A DNA stretch of 64,000 bases from Gari tellinella (taxonomy: Eukaryota > Mollusca > Bivalvia > Cardiida > Psammobiidae). Each line of letters starts with the position of its first letter. Within the stretch, counting starts at the first letter, position 1. The notes beneath the pieces were generated by a model. That model was not told where the DNA came from. It made no database searches and saw only the letters and a program-made list of their open reading frames with translations. Both the position numbers and the translations under genes were made by a program. The stretch is from NCBI GenBank assembly GCA_922989275.2, contig OV277859.1, positions 36,933,501 to 36,997,500 of the forward strand. Reading direction: 5' to 3'. Shown piece after piece: positions 42,617 to 53,113 of this stretch.

Positions 42617-42862
42617 TTATTGTACGGACAATATTCGTTCCCGTTTAAATAGAACGAAACGCAGTCGCGATTAAATAAGTTTTAGAAACTGACAGAATTC
42701 GGAAAGATTGACAAACTTTTTATAAGATATCTGTGTGTCAAAACGGCTTGGATCCTGATCAGACACCGAGTCACTAGATGTCGAGCCAGGCTTCAAACCG
42801 TCTAGAAAGGACACCAGTCGCTTTATGTACAAACGCCATTGGTTGGAAAGAATAGAACATGT
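42617..42862 (-). mobile_element. Degenerate family E MITE
   Basis: ATATTCGTTCCCGTTTAAAT, AAACGGCTTGGATCCTGATC, AGCCAGGCTTCAAACCGTCT, TGGTTGGAAAGAATAGAACA. Confidence 0.62.
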
Positions 42863-43557
42863 AAGCTACAAACATAAATGAAAAGAACATGCGAAGGGTC
42901 GTTTTAAAACGTATCAAAAGTACCCAGAACTTGCCTAGGAAAACGGTGAAGACTCAGATGCAATTTCACATAACACTATGGTTTATTAGTGTCTTCAATT
43001 GATTTTAACAAAAAATAATACAATCTAATTTTACTTTAACGATAAAAAATGTCAATTAATGGTGTTAAACATTAAAGAGATAACTTAAAGCATTAACTTT
43101 CATGTTGTTTTTGGGGCAGCCATCCGCTTTTAACACAGAAAAAAGATGTACGGTGTCCGGTCGCTTTAGCAAGATGCATGGTGTCCGGTCGCTTTAGCAA
43201 GACGTTGATTTAGATATTCTAACAAGACAAGAAGTTCCTATAGAATGAGGAAAATGTTATTTTTTCCCATTGAATGCTAATTCCTTATCTTGATAGAAAA
43301 CAGTATTCGTCATTTTTCAAAAAGTTCTCCATATTGTTGCATTGCATTTGCATTTATTTTCCTTTCTAAAAACGAGAATGTATAACATCTTCACTGTTGT
43401 GCTCTTTCTACTATATATTTCATAATACAGTATTCTAACAAACAAATAGGACGAGCTCAGTGAAACTAACCAGGCATGGATTAGTCAAACCCTTCATAAA
43501 TCCTTCAATCACTTTGCCTTTAACTTTTGTAAGGCTGTAGTATATATGTAAACACAG
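42863..43557. other. Gene-free stretch with E/F relics
   Basis: Apart from the duplication above, faint pieces such as GAGGAAAATGTTATTTTTTC (about 43248) suggest an old E terminus. Confidence 0.3.
43150..43205 (+). repeat. Short tandem duplication
   Basis: GTGTCCGGTCGCTTTAGCAA then GA occurs twice in tandem, about 30 bp apart. Confidence 0.75.
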
Positions 43558-43748
43558 ACGTTCCTCCATATCTCAGTCTGGCTTAAGTCAAACTTACCCG
43601 TATTTAAGTCGAAGTTACCCTTAACTCTAGCCCACTGAAGACGGACATACCCGTATTTCAAAGTTAAAACGTGGCATTGCCACGTTTTAACTTTGAAATA
43701 CTGGTATGTTCGACTTAGGCGAACATCGAGTTATCGGTGTTAGACTGT
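43558..43748 (+). mobile_element. Family G hairpin MITE
   Basis: Hairpin at about 43648-43710 perfect over ATTTCAAAGTTAAAACGTGG with apex CATTG. Right end CGAACATCGAGTTATCGGTG TTAGACTG. Left end TCCTCCATATCTCAGTCTGG. Confidence 0.8.
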
Positions 43749-45450
43749 AGTTACATACATGAGCTGGCTGGTAGAGGAATTTACCTACGCACTGTGGATT
43801 CTTGGCAAGGGTCTATGATTGGTTTGGAACTGAGCTTTTGCCAGTTTACCTCAACGCACAGTGACTTTATCAATGACTTTATCGAAGTTTGTTTCTCACC
43901 ACAGTGTTTTGAGGCAAAATAATTAGGCATAAATAAGTTCGCATGGTTCCTACTGAGCGATTGGCCCTAATAACAGACCTTCACGATAAGTATTCCTATA
44001 TAAACTATATTAAACCCTTAGGATGCTGAATTTTGTAATTGGCCTAATTTGTTTTCTGAAACTTGACAGTTTTCTTGACTACCCATGGCTTTGTCCTGAA
44101 ACTGTTTCAAAGTATGACACACTGTGTAGACTTGGATCAGTGGATTATATCAGGACCCCCTGGCCTGGGTCTTTACTTTTTTGAAAAGATTGTATTTGTT
44201 CGGTTTTAACATTATAAGGATTAGCATACAGTAAACAACTACGTGTTAACACTCTTAGTCGGGTTCCTAGTCGGAAATGATACAACTAAACAAGCGTTTG
44301 CGCTTCTCCCCGTTTTTTCCTTTTAAATAACATTAAATACAACACACTTTTATAAAAGGAACAAAATTATATTTCATAAAAAGAAATCCACAGTTTATTT
44401 CAATCCGCGTGACATTCGTTTTAAATGTCTTGTCAAATGCAAAACTAGTCGGTGTCTTGTTTAGCTGCTGATGAAATACTGTTTACAATGTATGTCAAAA
44501 CAGTTTGAATATATACATCAATAATGAGTGCAATGGACATCCAATATGTTTGAAATGAGCATCAATATTGTTTGAAATGAACATCAAATCTGTTTGCTTA
44601 ACTTTGAGGACCCTTTACATTACATTTATCCATGTTTAAGCTTTCACCTGTTCTATGCCTTTGAAAACAATACAGATCCAGGTTATGAATTGCAGTAAAA
44701 GCTATCATATATGCAATGCTCCAATATGTGTTACTTTATATGACTATATTCCTGCACATTTAAGTATGCACATACAAGTAAGTTATATTAAAAATTATAA
44801 ACCCCTACGATTTATTATGTACAATGTATTACAACACTGTACAAGCTCAATCGAAGTCTCTTTTAAGAGTTCTTTTCTTAACGCACTCTGCAATTTAGTC
44901 AGGATGTCGAAAGCATTAACATTTCTCTTTACATGAAGTCGCTCAATTGTGTTACTTTTATCAAAAATAGTTTTGTTCACAGGGGAATTTATAACTGAAT
45001 AAAGGAGCCGAAAATAACATCCAGTTAAATGTCACAATAATTTGGAAATGATGTCACTGCTCACGGAACTAATTTAGTCAGTTTATCTTGAGCAAGTTCC
45101 ATAACCTTCACGCTGTCTGGATTTGACATCGATCGTTATGTAAATGGGTCAGAACAACATCAATCCATATTATATCCGTTTCTCTTCCATCGGCCATATT
45201 TATGACTCCAGCACAAGCTGTTCCGAAGGCAGCTCATACATATAGACCTGAACAGTAACGACATATGCTTAACTTTCAATGAGGCAATTTCACGGGGAAT
45301 TTAACCGATTTGTACACAAGATTCGCCAGTTGAGTTGGTTGCAAGCAGTAAATACTAAGTCTGAACTTTTTTCAATGATATATGGTAGGGACGATGCTGT
45401 CTTTGACGTTAAAGATAAAGTAAACAAACGTTCACGCAATGAAATAGAAT
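43749..45450. other. Long gene-free stretch
   Basis: Contains a weak A-like relic (ACACTGTGTAGACTTGGATC, 44118-44190). An irregular ~24-bp direct repeat built on ACATC.AAT.TGTTTGAAAT lies at 44500-44600. Frames here (44655-44936, 45279-45461) show no domain. Confidence 0.35.
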
Positions 45451-45454
45451 ATAG

Positions 45455-45620
45455 AAAATGACCACCCTTAAGGGACATGTTGTTTTACTTTCGGCCTATC
45501 TTATGTCACCATCTGTTTGAATAAAGGAACAATTTGCATATTCATGATTGTATAAAATACAACTATTTTATTTAGTAAAGGAATACATTTAAGGTATGAG
45601 GCGTGTCTATTATGAAATGC
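45455..45620 (+). mobile_element. Degenerate family B MITE, right part
   Basis: TTTTACTTTCGGCCTATCTT, CACCATCTGTTTGAAT, ATTCATGATTGTATAAAATA follow B order. The hairpin's left arm is gone. Confidence 0.5.
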
Positions 45621-45634
45621 GTTAATCTGAGTAG

Positions 45635-45715
45635 CAAACCGTTTGGACCCTGATAGCTAGACCTTTTTAGCAGCAATGCATTTGTTGGGGGAAAATAACG
45701 TTTTTACTCTTTGTA
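45635..45715 (+). mobile_element. Family E fragment
   Basis: GTAGCAAACCGTTTGGACCC, CAGCAATGCATTTGTTGGGG, GAAAATAACGTTTTTACTC. Confidence 0.5.
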
Positions 45716-45983
45716 ATTACATAATTGATGAAAACATGGTGTAATAAATTGTCTCCTTCAAAGTTGGTTTACATAAGATTTACTGGTCTGCTTTGCAGCT
45801 TCCTGTAGCCCAAGGCAATTCCAACAGACTGGGACGAAACTAACAGAATTCCTAGAGAATTGTTTTTGTTAGCATATTTTTGTTCAGTATTGCTTACCTT
45901 GACGCTTAAATCAATGTTTCCAAGTTATTGCCTTGCGTTAATGAGTTTCAGTACTGACGAGACAATCGCAAAGTGCTACTCGT

Positions 45984-46158
45984 ACAATGGAGAAGACATT
46001 ACGACGTATTCTTGTCCAATATACGCGTTTATGTTAAAAAACTGTCTTTTACAACCCGTTTGAAGCCAAATTAGACGCCACCCTGTGTCTGATCTAGCTT
46101 CAAATGCTTTGTCATTCAAATTTAAATACGTCGTCAGATTTTAAAATAGCTGTCACTT
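45984..46158 (+). mobile_element. Family E MITE cut by the next element
   Basis: TACAATGGAGAAGACATTAC, ATACGCGTTTATGTTAAAAA, hairpin relics TTTGAAGCCAAATTAGACGC and GTGTCTGATCTAGCTTCAAA. It stops at the TTAA of the following MITE. Confidence 0.62.
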
Positions 46159-46377
46159 TTAACTCTTTCAACACCGTGGACCTGTTTAAAATATACTCAT
46201 AGTATTTGCAAACAGTTAAGAGTCAGGGTGTCCATTGTCTGCTAATTTATACCAGTATTTATTAAACTACCAAGAACTCCAAGTAGTCTAGTCGGTGTTT
46301 AGGTAACAAAAATGTTCACAAGGGAAAAATAAGTACCCACAAAAGTCACTTAGTGTTGAAAGAGTTGACATTGTATG
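46159..46377. mobile_element. TTAA-type MITE (CTCTTTCAACACC ends)
   Basis: TTAACTCTTTCAACACC / GTGTTGAAAGAGTTGA are inverted ends. The interior has TTTGCAAACAGTTAAGAGTC but no second arm. 219 bp; related to C or a separate subfamily. Confidence 0.65.
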
Positions 46378-46579
46378 GTATTGGGTTGTCGTTTTATTCC
46401 ATTTAAATTGTACAATGTTTATGTCAATGTCCTTTAATTAATTGAACTCTTAAACTTACATGGAAAACACAAATTAACTTTACACCACTTTGAATATATA
46501 TTTTACAATGTTTTGCAAAATGCCAAACAGGACAGACTTATCATAAGGCTAACTGTTATTTTTCATGAAAATTTAAATA

Positions 46580-46612
46580 TTAAACAACAACAACAACAAC
46601 AACAGCAAACAA
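46580..46612 (+). repeat. (AAC)n microsatellite
   Basis: About seven AAC/CAA units with one interruption. Confidence 0.85.
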
Positions 46613-46816
46613 CGTAATTATCAGGTGTCTAGCGTTTTAGGTAGATTTGGTCGTGTTTAAACTGTTTTTACGAACATATTTGGTTATATCGATTCCATAT
46701 CACACAGCAGTTCATTTATGTCTGGGCGTTTCAATAGATTCGTTCTTTGTTATAATTAGAATGGTATATTATCAATATAATGTTGATGTTCTATAGGCAA
46801 TTGCTAATATAGTATA

Positions 46817-47280
46817 CAGGAAAGATCCTCTATTGTGACTGCTAAATGAGGATTGATTATTAGTGTTGAAAGCAGGTGACTCCTTAAGGCAAAATGAAAG
46901 TTAAGCATAAAGCTCATGCAGGAGCTTTCTCTTTGTAACTGCATATTGCTTTTAAAATGAAATATATATATACATTATCGCTTAACTCTTTCCTCCCTGA
47001 AACTTTAAATGGACAATTCCAGATTCGATTTTTGTATAGTCCATTTCTGGCTTTTAAGAGTTGTTTTTGTCAAATTTGGCAGTACTGACAAACAGTGAAG
47101 ACCCTGATCAGAGGGCTCCTTTCGGAGCCCTCTGATCTGGGTCTTCACTGTTTGCACAGGACAAGTGTATTATTCACATGTACACTGTTTGAAATGACGC
47201 CTATATGCGGGACTAGGGTTCAAAGGGTTAAAATTCTCAAATAGTCTTGTTCTAGTGGTTGTAATAGACAGATTTTATGG
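46817..47280 (+). mobile_element. Family F MITE interrupted by a family A copy
   Basis: Left piece: CAGGAAAGATCCTCTATTGT, AAAGCAGGTGACTCCTTAAG, hairpin ATAAAGCTCATGCAGGAGCT. Right piece: TCTAGTGGTTGTAATAGACA GATTTTATG. The A copy at 46982-47231 sits at the TTAA that in intact F copies precedes CACAATTTAGTGG. Confidence 0.68.
46982..47231 (+). mobile_element. Family A hairpin MITE, complete (nested in F)
   Basis: TTAACTCTTTCCTCCCTG / ACTAGGGTTCAAAGGGTTAA. Hairpin at 47089-47153. 250 bp; very similar to 26462-26712, so probably recent. Confidence 0.92.
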
Positions 47281-47452
47281 ACTACATGCAGCAAAACTCT
47301 CTTTCATATGTTGTGACATTTCTTTATATCCGTCTCTTCGACATTATTTTAGATAGACACAATACGACATGTGCTTTCGTGGAGGCGTTATGGAGGATGT
47401 ATTGACTCTGTTAAAATTTTAATTTGTATGGCATTGCGCATATGTCTTCATT

Positions 47453-47681
47453 AACTTATTCAGTCCAGGTAAAATCAACAACTTCAATTGCAAATAAATC
47501 TAATCCATTTTAGACTTTCTAGGGTTAGTACAAAATATTGCAAACTGACAAACAGTGCATATCCTGATCAGAGGGCTCCCAGGAGCCCTCTGGTCAGGGG
47601 CTACACTGTTTGCACAGGAAAAACATACAGGATCACTGTCTGTTTATGACAATTGAACTCGTCGCTAGGGTTGAATGTCAT
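47453..47681 (+). mobile_element. Family A hairpin MITE
   Basis: TTAACTTATTCAGTCCAGG left; hairpin at about 47550-47612 (AGAGGGCTCCCAGGAGCCCTCT); TCGTCGCTAGGGTTGAATG right, TTAA lost. Confidence 0.82.
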
Positions 47682-47694
47682 GTTTATCGTACTA

Positions 47695-47922
47695 CAGTTG
47701 GAAGGGCGTTATTAGGTCCCCTTATACGCGTTCATGCTAAAAGGCTTATGCTAATCGTCAACAGTTTTGAGCAGGTATAGACACCGAGTTACTCGACTTC
47801 TGACCAATTTCTCAACAAATAAGTTGTCAGCATTTTAAAAATGTGTCATTTTCATTATTTAAATACAATGCATTTGTGTTTAGTTTCTTGCTGACGAGCA
47901 AATAACAATAGCTTGTCCACTG
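47695..47922 (+). mobile_element. Family E MITE, worn hairpin
   Basis: TA-flanked CAGTTGGAAGGGCGTTATTA / AACAATAGCTTGTCCACTG; CAACAGTTTTGAGCAGG and ACACCGAGTTACTCGACTTC remain of the palindrome. Confidence 0.72.
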
Positions 47923-47970
47923 TATTAGTTTGTATCACGTGACAGGTGAACTGTGAATGCGTGCAAAAGC

Positions 47971-48357
47971 ATTTGAACCTCAATATCATGAACTCACGTT
48001 AGTGGAACGTACCCGTATTTCAAAGTTTAACTCATTGAGTCCTAGTGACGCATATATGCGTCATTTACCAAATGTGTACCTGCGTAGAGTACATGTGTCC
48101 TATGCAAACAGTGAAGTCCCTGATTAGAGGGCTCCTGCAGGAGCCCTCTAATCAGGGACTTCACTGTCTGTCATTTTGCAATATATTATAAAAAAATCAA
48201 CCCTTAATAGTCTAAAATGGACCAGCCTTTGTTGTACATGTAAACTGGATTTGTCCATTGGAAGTTTCAGGGGATAATGTGTTAAACATGGCTTAGTCCC
48301 GTTTTAACTTTGATATACGGATATGTTTGACTAAAGTGAGTCGACATATCGAGGCAT
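47971..48357 (+). mobile_element. Family G MITE interrupted by a family A copy
   Basis: TGAACCTCAATATCATGAAC and CGTACCCGTATTTCAAAG precede the A copy. ACATGGCTTAGTCCCGTTTT, AACTTTGATATACGGATATG and CGACATATCGAGGCATATAC follow it. The insertion lies at the TTAA in the hairpin's left arm. Confidence 0.85.
48027..48285 (-). mobile_element. Family A hairpin MITE, complete (nested in G)
   Basis: TTAACTCATTGAGTCCTAG / TTTCAGGGGATAATGTGTTAA with TTAA at 48027-48030 and 48282-48285. Hairpin at 48106-48173: TTAGAGGGCTCCTGCAGGAG is mirrored in full, including the GATTAG variant. Confidence 0.92.
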
Positions 48358-48678
48358 ATACGTATTTTGATGGCATAAGGTACATTAATTATTTTATCAA
48401 CATGGCAACACACGCTTTTACAAGTGATTAAGGTATTCGCTTAAAGCTTTTGTATATGCATTATGTATTTATTCCTTTGCTTTCATTCCCATTGACTTCA
48501 TCGGGTATGTGTTACATGGTTTTTCGGAGATGCGTATGACTTTAAGGCATCTATGTTATAAGCAAACTTCTTGTTATAAATATATGTAAATATTTATTTG
48601 TTTGTTTCCGCTTCTTGTGTAGAAGCAACTCGCATTACCATTATTCCTTGGCCTGAGAATGATTAATGCAACCTCTCT

Positions 48679-48907
48679 TTAACCCATTTATGTCAAGTGG
48701 TTTCTTTCATGATTATTAATTGGATTAGTCTAGTTTTGATGTATGGGGCACATAGTCTTTATTTTCATTTTCGTTTTGTTTTATGTTGAAATTTCTGTCA
48801 GCAAACAGGGTAGACTCTGATCAGACGCCGCATAATGCGGCGTCGGATCAGAGTTTACACAGTTTGCCTATGTCCCTTTTGAAGGACGCTTCGCACAAAT
48901 GGGTTAT
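48679..48907 (+). mobile_element. Family D hairpin MITE
   Basis: TTAACCCATTTATGTC / CGCACAAATGGGTTAT. Hairpin at 48799-48868 (AGACGCCGCATAATGCGGCG). Confidence 0.86.
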
Positions 48908-48954
48908 AGAACGATTTTCAAATTACGGTAAATCTCATTGTTATTGATTTTATA

Positions 48955-49187
48955 CATTCACCCCTGAAATTTCAAATGGATATTTTCAGCATCTAATGAA
49001 GTCACGTTCATTTTTAAATATTAAGGGTTGATTTTAACAATATACATGTATTGCAAAATGACATTCAGTGCCGCCGCTGGTCAGAAGACTTCTCTCTGAC
49101 TAAGGTGTACACTGCTTTTATGGGACAAGTATACTCTTCCCTAGTACACTGTAACTTATGCATAATTATACAAAACAATAGGGGTTA
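48955..49187 (+). mobile_element. Degenerate family A MITE
   Basis: CATTCACCCCTGAAATTTCA, CATTCAGTGCCGCCGCTGGT, GTGTACACTGCTTTTATGGG, CAATAGGGGTTAATGG. Confidence 0.62.
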
Positions 49188-49192
49188 ATGGT

Positions 49193-49305
49193 TTATGACA
49201 GGTTCCAGCTTAATGCAGGACAATAATAGTGCAGAATGTTCAATCAAGAGCTTTCTGTATTAATTTTGTCCTCTATTAAGAAATCACCAGCCTCTAAATT
49301 TGTCA
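49193..49305 (+). mobile_element. F-like hairpin relic
   Basis: TATGACAGGTTCCAGCTTAA, GCAGGACAATAATAGTGCAG, TTAATTTTGTCCTCTATTAA; termini missing. Confidence 0.5.
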
Positions 49306-49518
49306 GTATATTATGTCGCTCAAGAGAGGGAGCCATTGTAAGCGCTGATCGAAAGAGCCGAAGACTTGTTGACATTAGAAACATTATACATCATAGTTAT
49401 TGGATGTAAAGGTAATAAAGCATTTCAGATCAATAAGCCTTGAGTTTTCTATCAATAACAGTTAGACCTGAATCCATGGACAAACTGATGAAGAGGATAG
49501 GCATGTGGTCTCCAAATA

Positions 49519-49722
49519 CAGTAAAACCTTTCTATTACGAACACAAAAATGAAAGTTAATTGGTTGTATGAAAGACAGGTTACTGCTTAAAGTAAGATAA
49601 CAGTAAAACAGAAAGCTCCTGAAGGAGCTTTCTGTTTTACTATTACCTTGCTTTAAACACTCACCTATCTCAAATACATAAAACCACCACTATTTAGTGG
49701 TCGTAAAAGAAATGGTTTTACT
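49519..49722 (+). mobile_element. Family F hairpin MITE, complete
   Basis: CAGTAAAACCTTTCTATTAC / GTAAAAGAAATGGTTTTACT. Hairpin at 49588-49655 (CAGAAAGCTCCTGAAGGAGC). Confidence 0.85.
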
Positions 49723-50108
49723 ATTCTGGTGACTGCTGAATGCAATACATAGAAAGAACATGAAACGTTCACTATATTACATGTATACGTACGTACCTTC
49801 TGCGTTAAGCTGCCATCTGTTTAAAGGCTGAGTATGGATATCATAGGAATAGGCGCTCTATAGGCGTGTGTCTTTCGTAGGAAAAAACGAAAACAAAAAA
49901 GATTAATTAACTCACCAAAGTTTGTAATGGGTCTCAAATTTATTGTTTCTATTTTGGAACATAACTGATTAACACCGCTTGTTTGTTTATGATCATATCC
50001 TTTATGAAGCTTTATAAAATTGGAGAATTTATTTTTAATCGATTGAACAACTGAGAACTGATAATCAGCTGTTTTAGTGCTTGCATTAAATTCAACAATT
50101 TTACAGTA

Positions 50109-50312
50109 CACTAAAACATTTCTATTACGATCACTAAAAAGAAGGTTAATCGATTATACATGTATAAGGTATAGAGGATAGCATAACACACGGTGACAGT
50201 AAAACAGAAAGCTCCTAAAGGAGCAAAAGGACCTTTCTTTTTCACTGTCACCTTGCATTAAACAACCACCTGTCTTAACACGAAGTATTTTATGTACTTG
50301 TAGAGCGGTTTC
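50109..50312 (+). mobile_element. Family F MITE with altered apex
   Basis: ACTAAAACATTTCTATTACG left; CACGGTGACAGTAAAACAGA, AGCTCCTAAAGGAGCAAAAG GACC apex, TTCACTGTCACCTTGC; right end worn. Confidence 0.72.
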
Positions 50313-50468
50313 GACTTGCCAGTTTAACATTTGCAGTAGCCTTATGCCAATTGTCAATTATCGATATGGCCTGCATTTAAGACATTCATTTGTTTGTTTG
50401 CTACAGTTACTATCTTAATATCATGCATACAGTCATACTTTGGTTCAGCAACCGTTCAAAAGAATATT

Positions 50469-50669
50469 CCGTAAAACCTCGCTATAACGAACATTAAATC
50501 AAAGCTTATAGATTTATAAGACAGACGACAGCTTAGAACAAGATGACAGTAAAACAAAAAGCTCCTATAGGATTTTTCTGATTTACTGTCACCTTGCTTT
50601 AAGCAGTCACCTGTCTTAGATATCTAATAATTAACACAATTTCGTTGTCGTAATAGAGAGGTTTTATTG
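50469..50669 (+). mobile_element. Family F MITE adjoining the Tc1 remnant
   Basis: CCGTAAAACCTCGCTATAAC left, TCGTAATAGAGAGGTTTTAT TG right. The hairpin has a diverged apex (AAGCTCCTATAGGATTTTTC). It ends eight bases before the Tc1 element. Confidence 0.8.
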
Positions 50670-50947
50670 TACATGTACACTCAGCCGCTTTAAAAACGCA
50701 ACGTTTTCAAACCCTATTTTTAACGTGTTCCTGAAAAGTATGTAAACAGGTAACAAGATATCATCATTCGCACGTGCATCAATTTGTTCTTTCTGCCAAT
50801 GGGTTGTGAAATCATTCAAGCGATAAGTGTATCTGACGCAATAGGTGAAATTCAATGATTTCCACGTGCACATTTTTCCACGTGGTACTCAGCAATAATT
50901 TTACACCGAATGAACTTTAGTATGACTCAGGAGTAATAAACCACAGC

Positions 50948-51268
50948 ATGTTAAAAAAATTATCTGTTTTGTCCATTCCACGTCTTTTTGAAAATGAGCG
51001 CCAACGCGCAATTGGCATGCTGATGGCTGCATTGTCAGTGCGCGCCATACTAAGGGCATTAAATTGTAATATACCGATAATTACGAGACTTCTTCAACGA
51101 TGGCAAGCTCCTGGTGCGGTTCGTGATCATCATCTACCAGGCAGACCAACAGTAACGTAACGTCGTCAGGACGTCAATCTGAGAGTTCGCTGAACAACAG
51201 CCACAGGAACCACAATACAGACATGTGGAAGTCATGGGTAAGTTTCCCGCAAAACGGCATCGCTTTTT
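50948..51268 (+). pseudogene. Tc1-type transposase, N-terminal DNA-binding part (broken)
   Basis: The frame reads LFENERQRAIGMLMAALSVR then AILRALNCNIPIITRLLQRW, the helix-turn-helix of Tc1-family transposases, followed by the GRPTVT hook-like motif. A stop follows at about 51160. Past it, codons related to RRQDVNLR and an ATGT stretch continue with further stops. In intact relatives the DDE catalytic domain would follow; it is absent here. Confidence 0.75.
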
Positions 51269-51422
51269 CACAATTTGATTGAGAAAATGTTTATTGACAA
51301 ACAATTGTGACTTTGCTATTTTTTTTACTCATCACGCTATTTTGACTTCATATTCCGACACATTTACTGCATCAACAATCTTAATTTTGCTTTTGGGGAG
51401 AAGTGTACGTCATCGTCAACCA

Positions 51423-51564
51423 CATCTGCCACAGTGCAGAATCTCACAAGAGTCCTCCAGGAAGAGTGGATAAACTTACCACAACCAGTTATTACCCGCA
51501 TCTTTCAACCAATGCGTCGTAGATGTGAAGCCTGTATTGCTGCATATGGTGGATAAACACGGTA
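51423..51564 (+). pseudogene. Tc1-type transposase, C-terminal remnant
   Basis: The frame reads TVQNLTRVLQEEWINLPQPV then ITRIFQPMRRRCEACIAAYG G, stop, TRY, stop. This matches the known family ending in which a W-N-I/L-P helix precedes MRRRCQA and GG.TRY. The jump from the N-terminal part means most of the catalytic core has been deleted. Confidence 0.75.
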
Positions 51565-51783
51565 CTAGAGTCGTGAATTTTCAGTTTGTGGGTTTATGCC
51601 ATCGAGTGATAAAATAAGAGTGTTTGGATTGTTCGATTATAATGAAATTTTGAGTACCTTCGCAGAACAAGTTGATTTACATTATGTTGGAATAGCATTG
51701 CTATCATTTGTCAATAAAATATATTGTCAAACTTTTCTCTGCTGTTGCGTTTTTAAAGCGGTTGAGTGTATATTGGTTGTCTT

Positions 51784-51960
51784 CATCAAATCCTGTCTTG
51801 TGATATCTCTTTTGAATCGTCTTGAAAAGACGATTATAAAAAGATGTCACAAGACAGGATTAGATGGTGAAATCAGAAATTATATGTATTTTAAAGTTTT
51901 GACTTACGACCGTTTTTGTCGTACGAAGTTTAATGAAACTAGCCCCAGGTGTGTATGGTA
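51784..51960 (+). repeat. Foldback element (shared with 58373-58490)
   Basis: Hairpin at 51784-51866 (AATCCTGTCTTGTG...CACAAGACAGGATT around AATCGTCTT/AAGACGATT). Then AAAGTTTTGACTTACGACCG and TTTTTGTCGTACGA. The same order occurs near 58373. It starts 14 bp past the Tc1 right TA. Confidence 0.72.
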
Positions 51961-52030
51961 TTAACAATGGTGACTGCGTAAAGCAGTCTGACAGTCAAGC
52001 AGAAAGCTTCTGTCGGAACCTTTTGCTGCA
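51961..52030. mobile_element. F-like hairpin relic
   Basis: GTGACTGCGTAAAGCAGTCT, GCAGAAAGCTTCTGTCGG. Confidence 0.4.
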
Positions 52031-52033
52031 TAC

Positions 52034-52276
52034 CACTAACCCTTCTCCCCATAGAAGCGCCTTTTAGCACATTTAACAAGAAAACTGTTCCTTAAACAGT
52101 CTTAAACATGTACCAAAAGAAATATTTTCTATATTCCATCAGATAGTAGCTTAAGTAAGCTGAAAGTAAGCGCATTTATAGTTAAAACGTAGGTGCATTC
52201 TGCTTAACTTTCAACCTGCTATATAGTGCTCACCAGTTTTCAAAACTAAAAACAGGCGACAGATTAAAGGGTTAAG
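52034..52276 (-). mobile_element. Family B MITE, altered hairpin
   Basis: CTAACCCTTCTCCCCATAG / GGCGACAGATTAAAGGGTTAA. Hairpin arms AAGTAAGCTGAAAGTAAG / CTTAACTTTCAACCTGC with a diverged apex. Confidence 0.75.
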
Positions 52277-52640
52277 CGCCCACATGTTTCCAATGGTTAG
52301 GTGTATTTATCTATGAAGGAAATGGTAACAACATGAATTATTTTATGAAAAATTAAATGTTCTCGATCTTCATAATTTTGATTTAAATATCCTGGTGTGA
52401 AAAGGGGACAAGCTTTGGCCCATAAATGCTCTCAAACCATACTAGTTTCTGCATTTGGACACGTGCTAAAACTGAAGTTCTCCGTCAAACAATAAAAAAA
52501 ATTACGATAAGCAAATAATGTGTATCTCTTATTATTGCCCCATAGAGACACTCATATCTAATGCCTTGTCGGTTATTTACCCAGTATCGCCCAACGTTCC
52601 TATAGCTCGTGTGTGTGGTTTGATATCTGATATAGTATAG

Positions 52641-52816
52641 ATACAATGGAAAAGACGTTATTCTATCCCGAAACCACGTATACGCTAAAAACGTTTTGGT
52701 CAAAGACAAATAGCTTGGAGTCAGAACATATGTCTGGTTTGGCGCCAAACTGTTTTCAATCGACCTGCTTTAAGCATAATTTGCGTTTTATGGAATGGAA
52801 TAAAAAAAAATCCCGT
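52641..52816 (+). mobile_element. Family E MITE truncated by a D copy
   Basis: TACAATGGAAAAGACGTTAT, ACGTATACGCTAAAAACG, AGCTTGGAGTCAGAACATAT, GGCGCCAAACTGTTTTCAAT. It stops at AAATCCCG before the TTAA of the D element. Confidence 0.68.
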
Positions 52817-52984
52817 TTAACCCATTCGTGCCTTGCGTCCTAGAATAGGGACAAAGGTAAACAATGCAGAATCTGGTCAGACAACGCATTTGCGGCGTCT
52901 GATCAGAGTCCTCACTGTTTGCTGATTGGAGTTTCAATATAAGACAAAACGGGAATTAAATTTTGGACCAGATGTCCCTTAACC
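52817..52984 (-). mobile_element. Family D hairpin MITE, right end truncated
   Basis: TTAACCCATTCGTGCC left. Hairpin at about 52858-52920 (GTCAGACAACGCATTTGCGGCG). CTGATTGGAGTTTCAATATA, then CAGATGTCCCTTAAC. Confidence 0.75.
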
Positions 52985-53005
52985 CCAAATATTTGATTGG
53001 TCGTA

Positions 53006-53113
53006 TTTGAGTTTTTTAAGAGATCGTTTTAAAGCCTTTGATTGGCCAGGTTTGTGGTAAAGCTCAAAACTGACCAATCAAATGCTAGAGAACGATTTCA
53101 AACTTAACTCAAA
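53006..53113. repeat. Short inverted-repeat element
   Basis: TTTGAGTT..AGATCGTTTTAAAGC.TTTGATTGG faces CCAATCAAATGCTAGAGAAC GATTTC...AACTCAAA across a loop at GTGGTAAAGCTC. Arms are about 45 bp, imperfect. Confidence 0.65.

Larger units (their letters stand above)
50678..51768 (+). mobile_element. Tc1/mariner element, internally deleted
   Basis: 25-bp terminal repeats CACTCAGCCGCTTTAAAAAC GCAAC and GTTGCGTTTTTAAAGCGGTT GAGTG differ at one base. TA lies at 50676-50677 and 51769-51770. At 1,091 bp it is shorter than typical full-length relatives (about 1.3-1.7 kb). The transposase is split into the two remnants listed next. Confidence 0.88.

Noticed and set aside
51596..51964. 122-codon frame as a gene
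   Set aside because: It runs across the Tc1 right end and the foldback repeat, so it is a composite chance frame.
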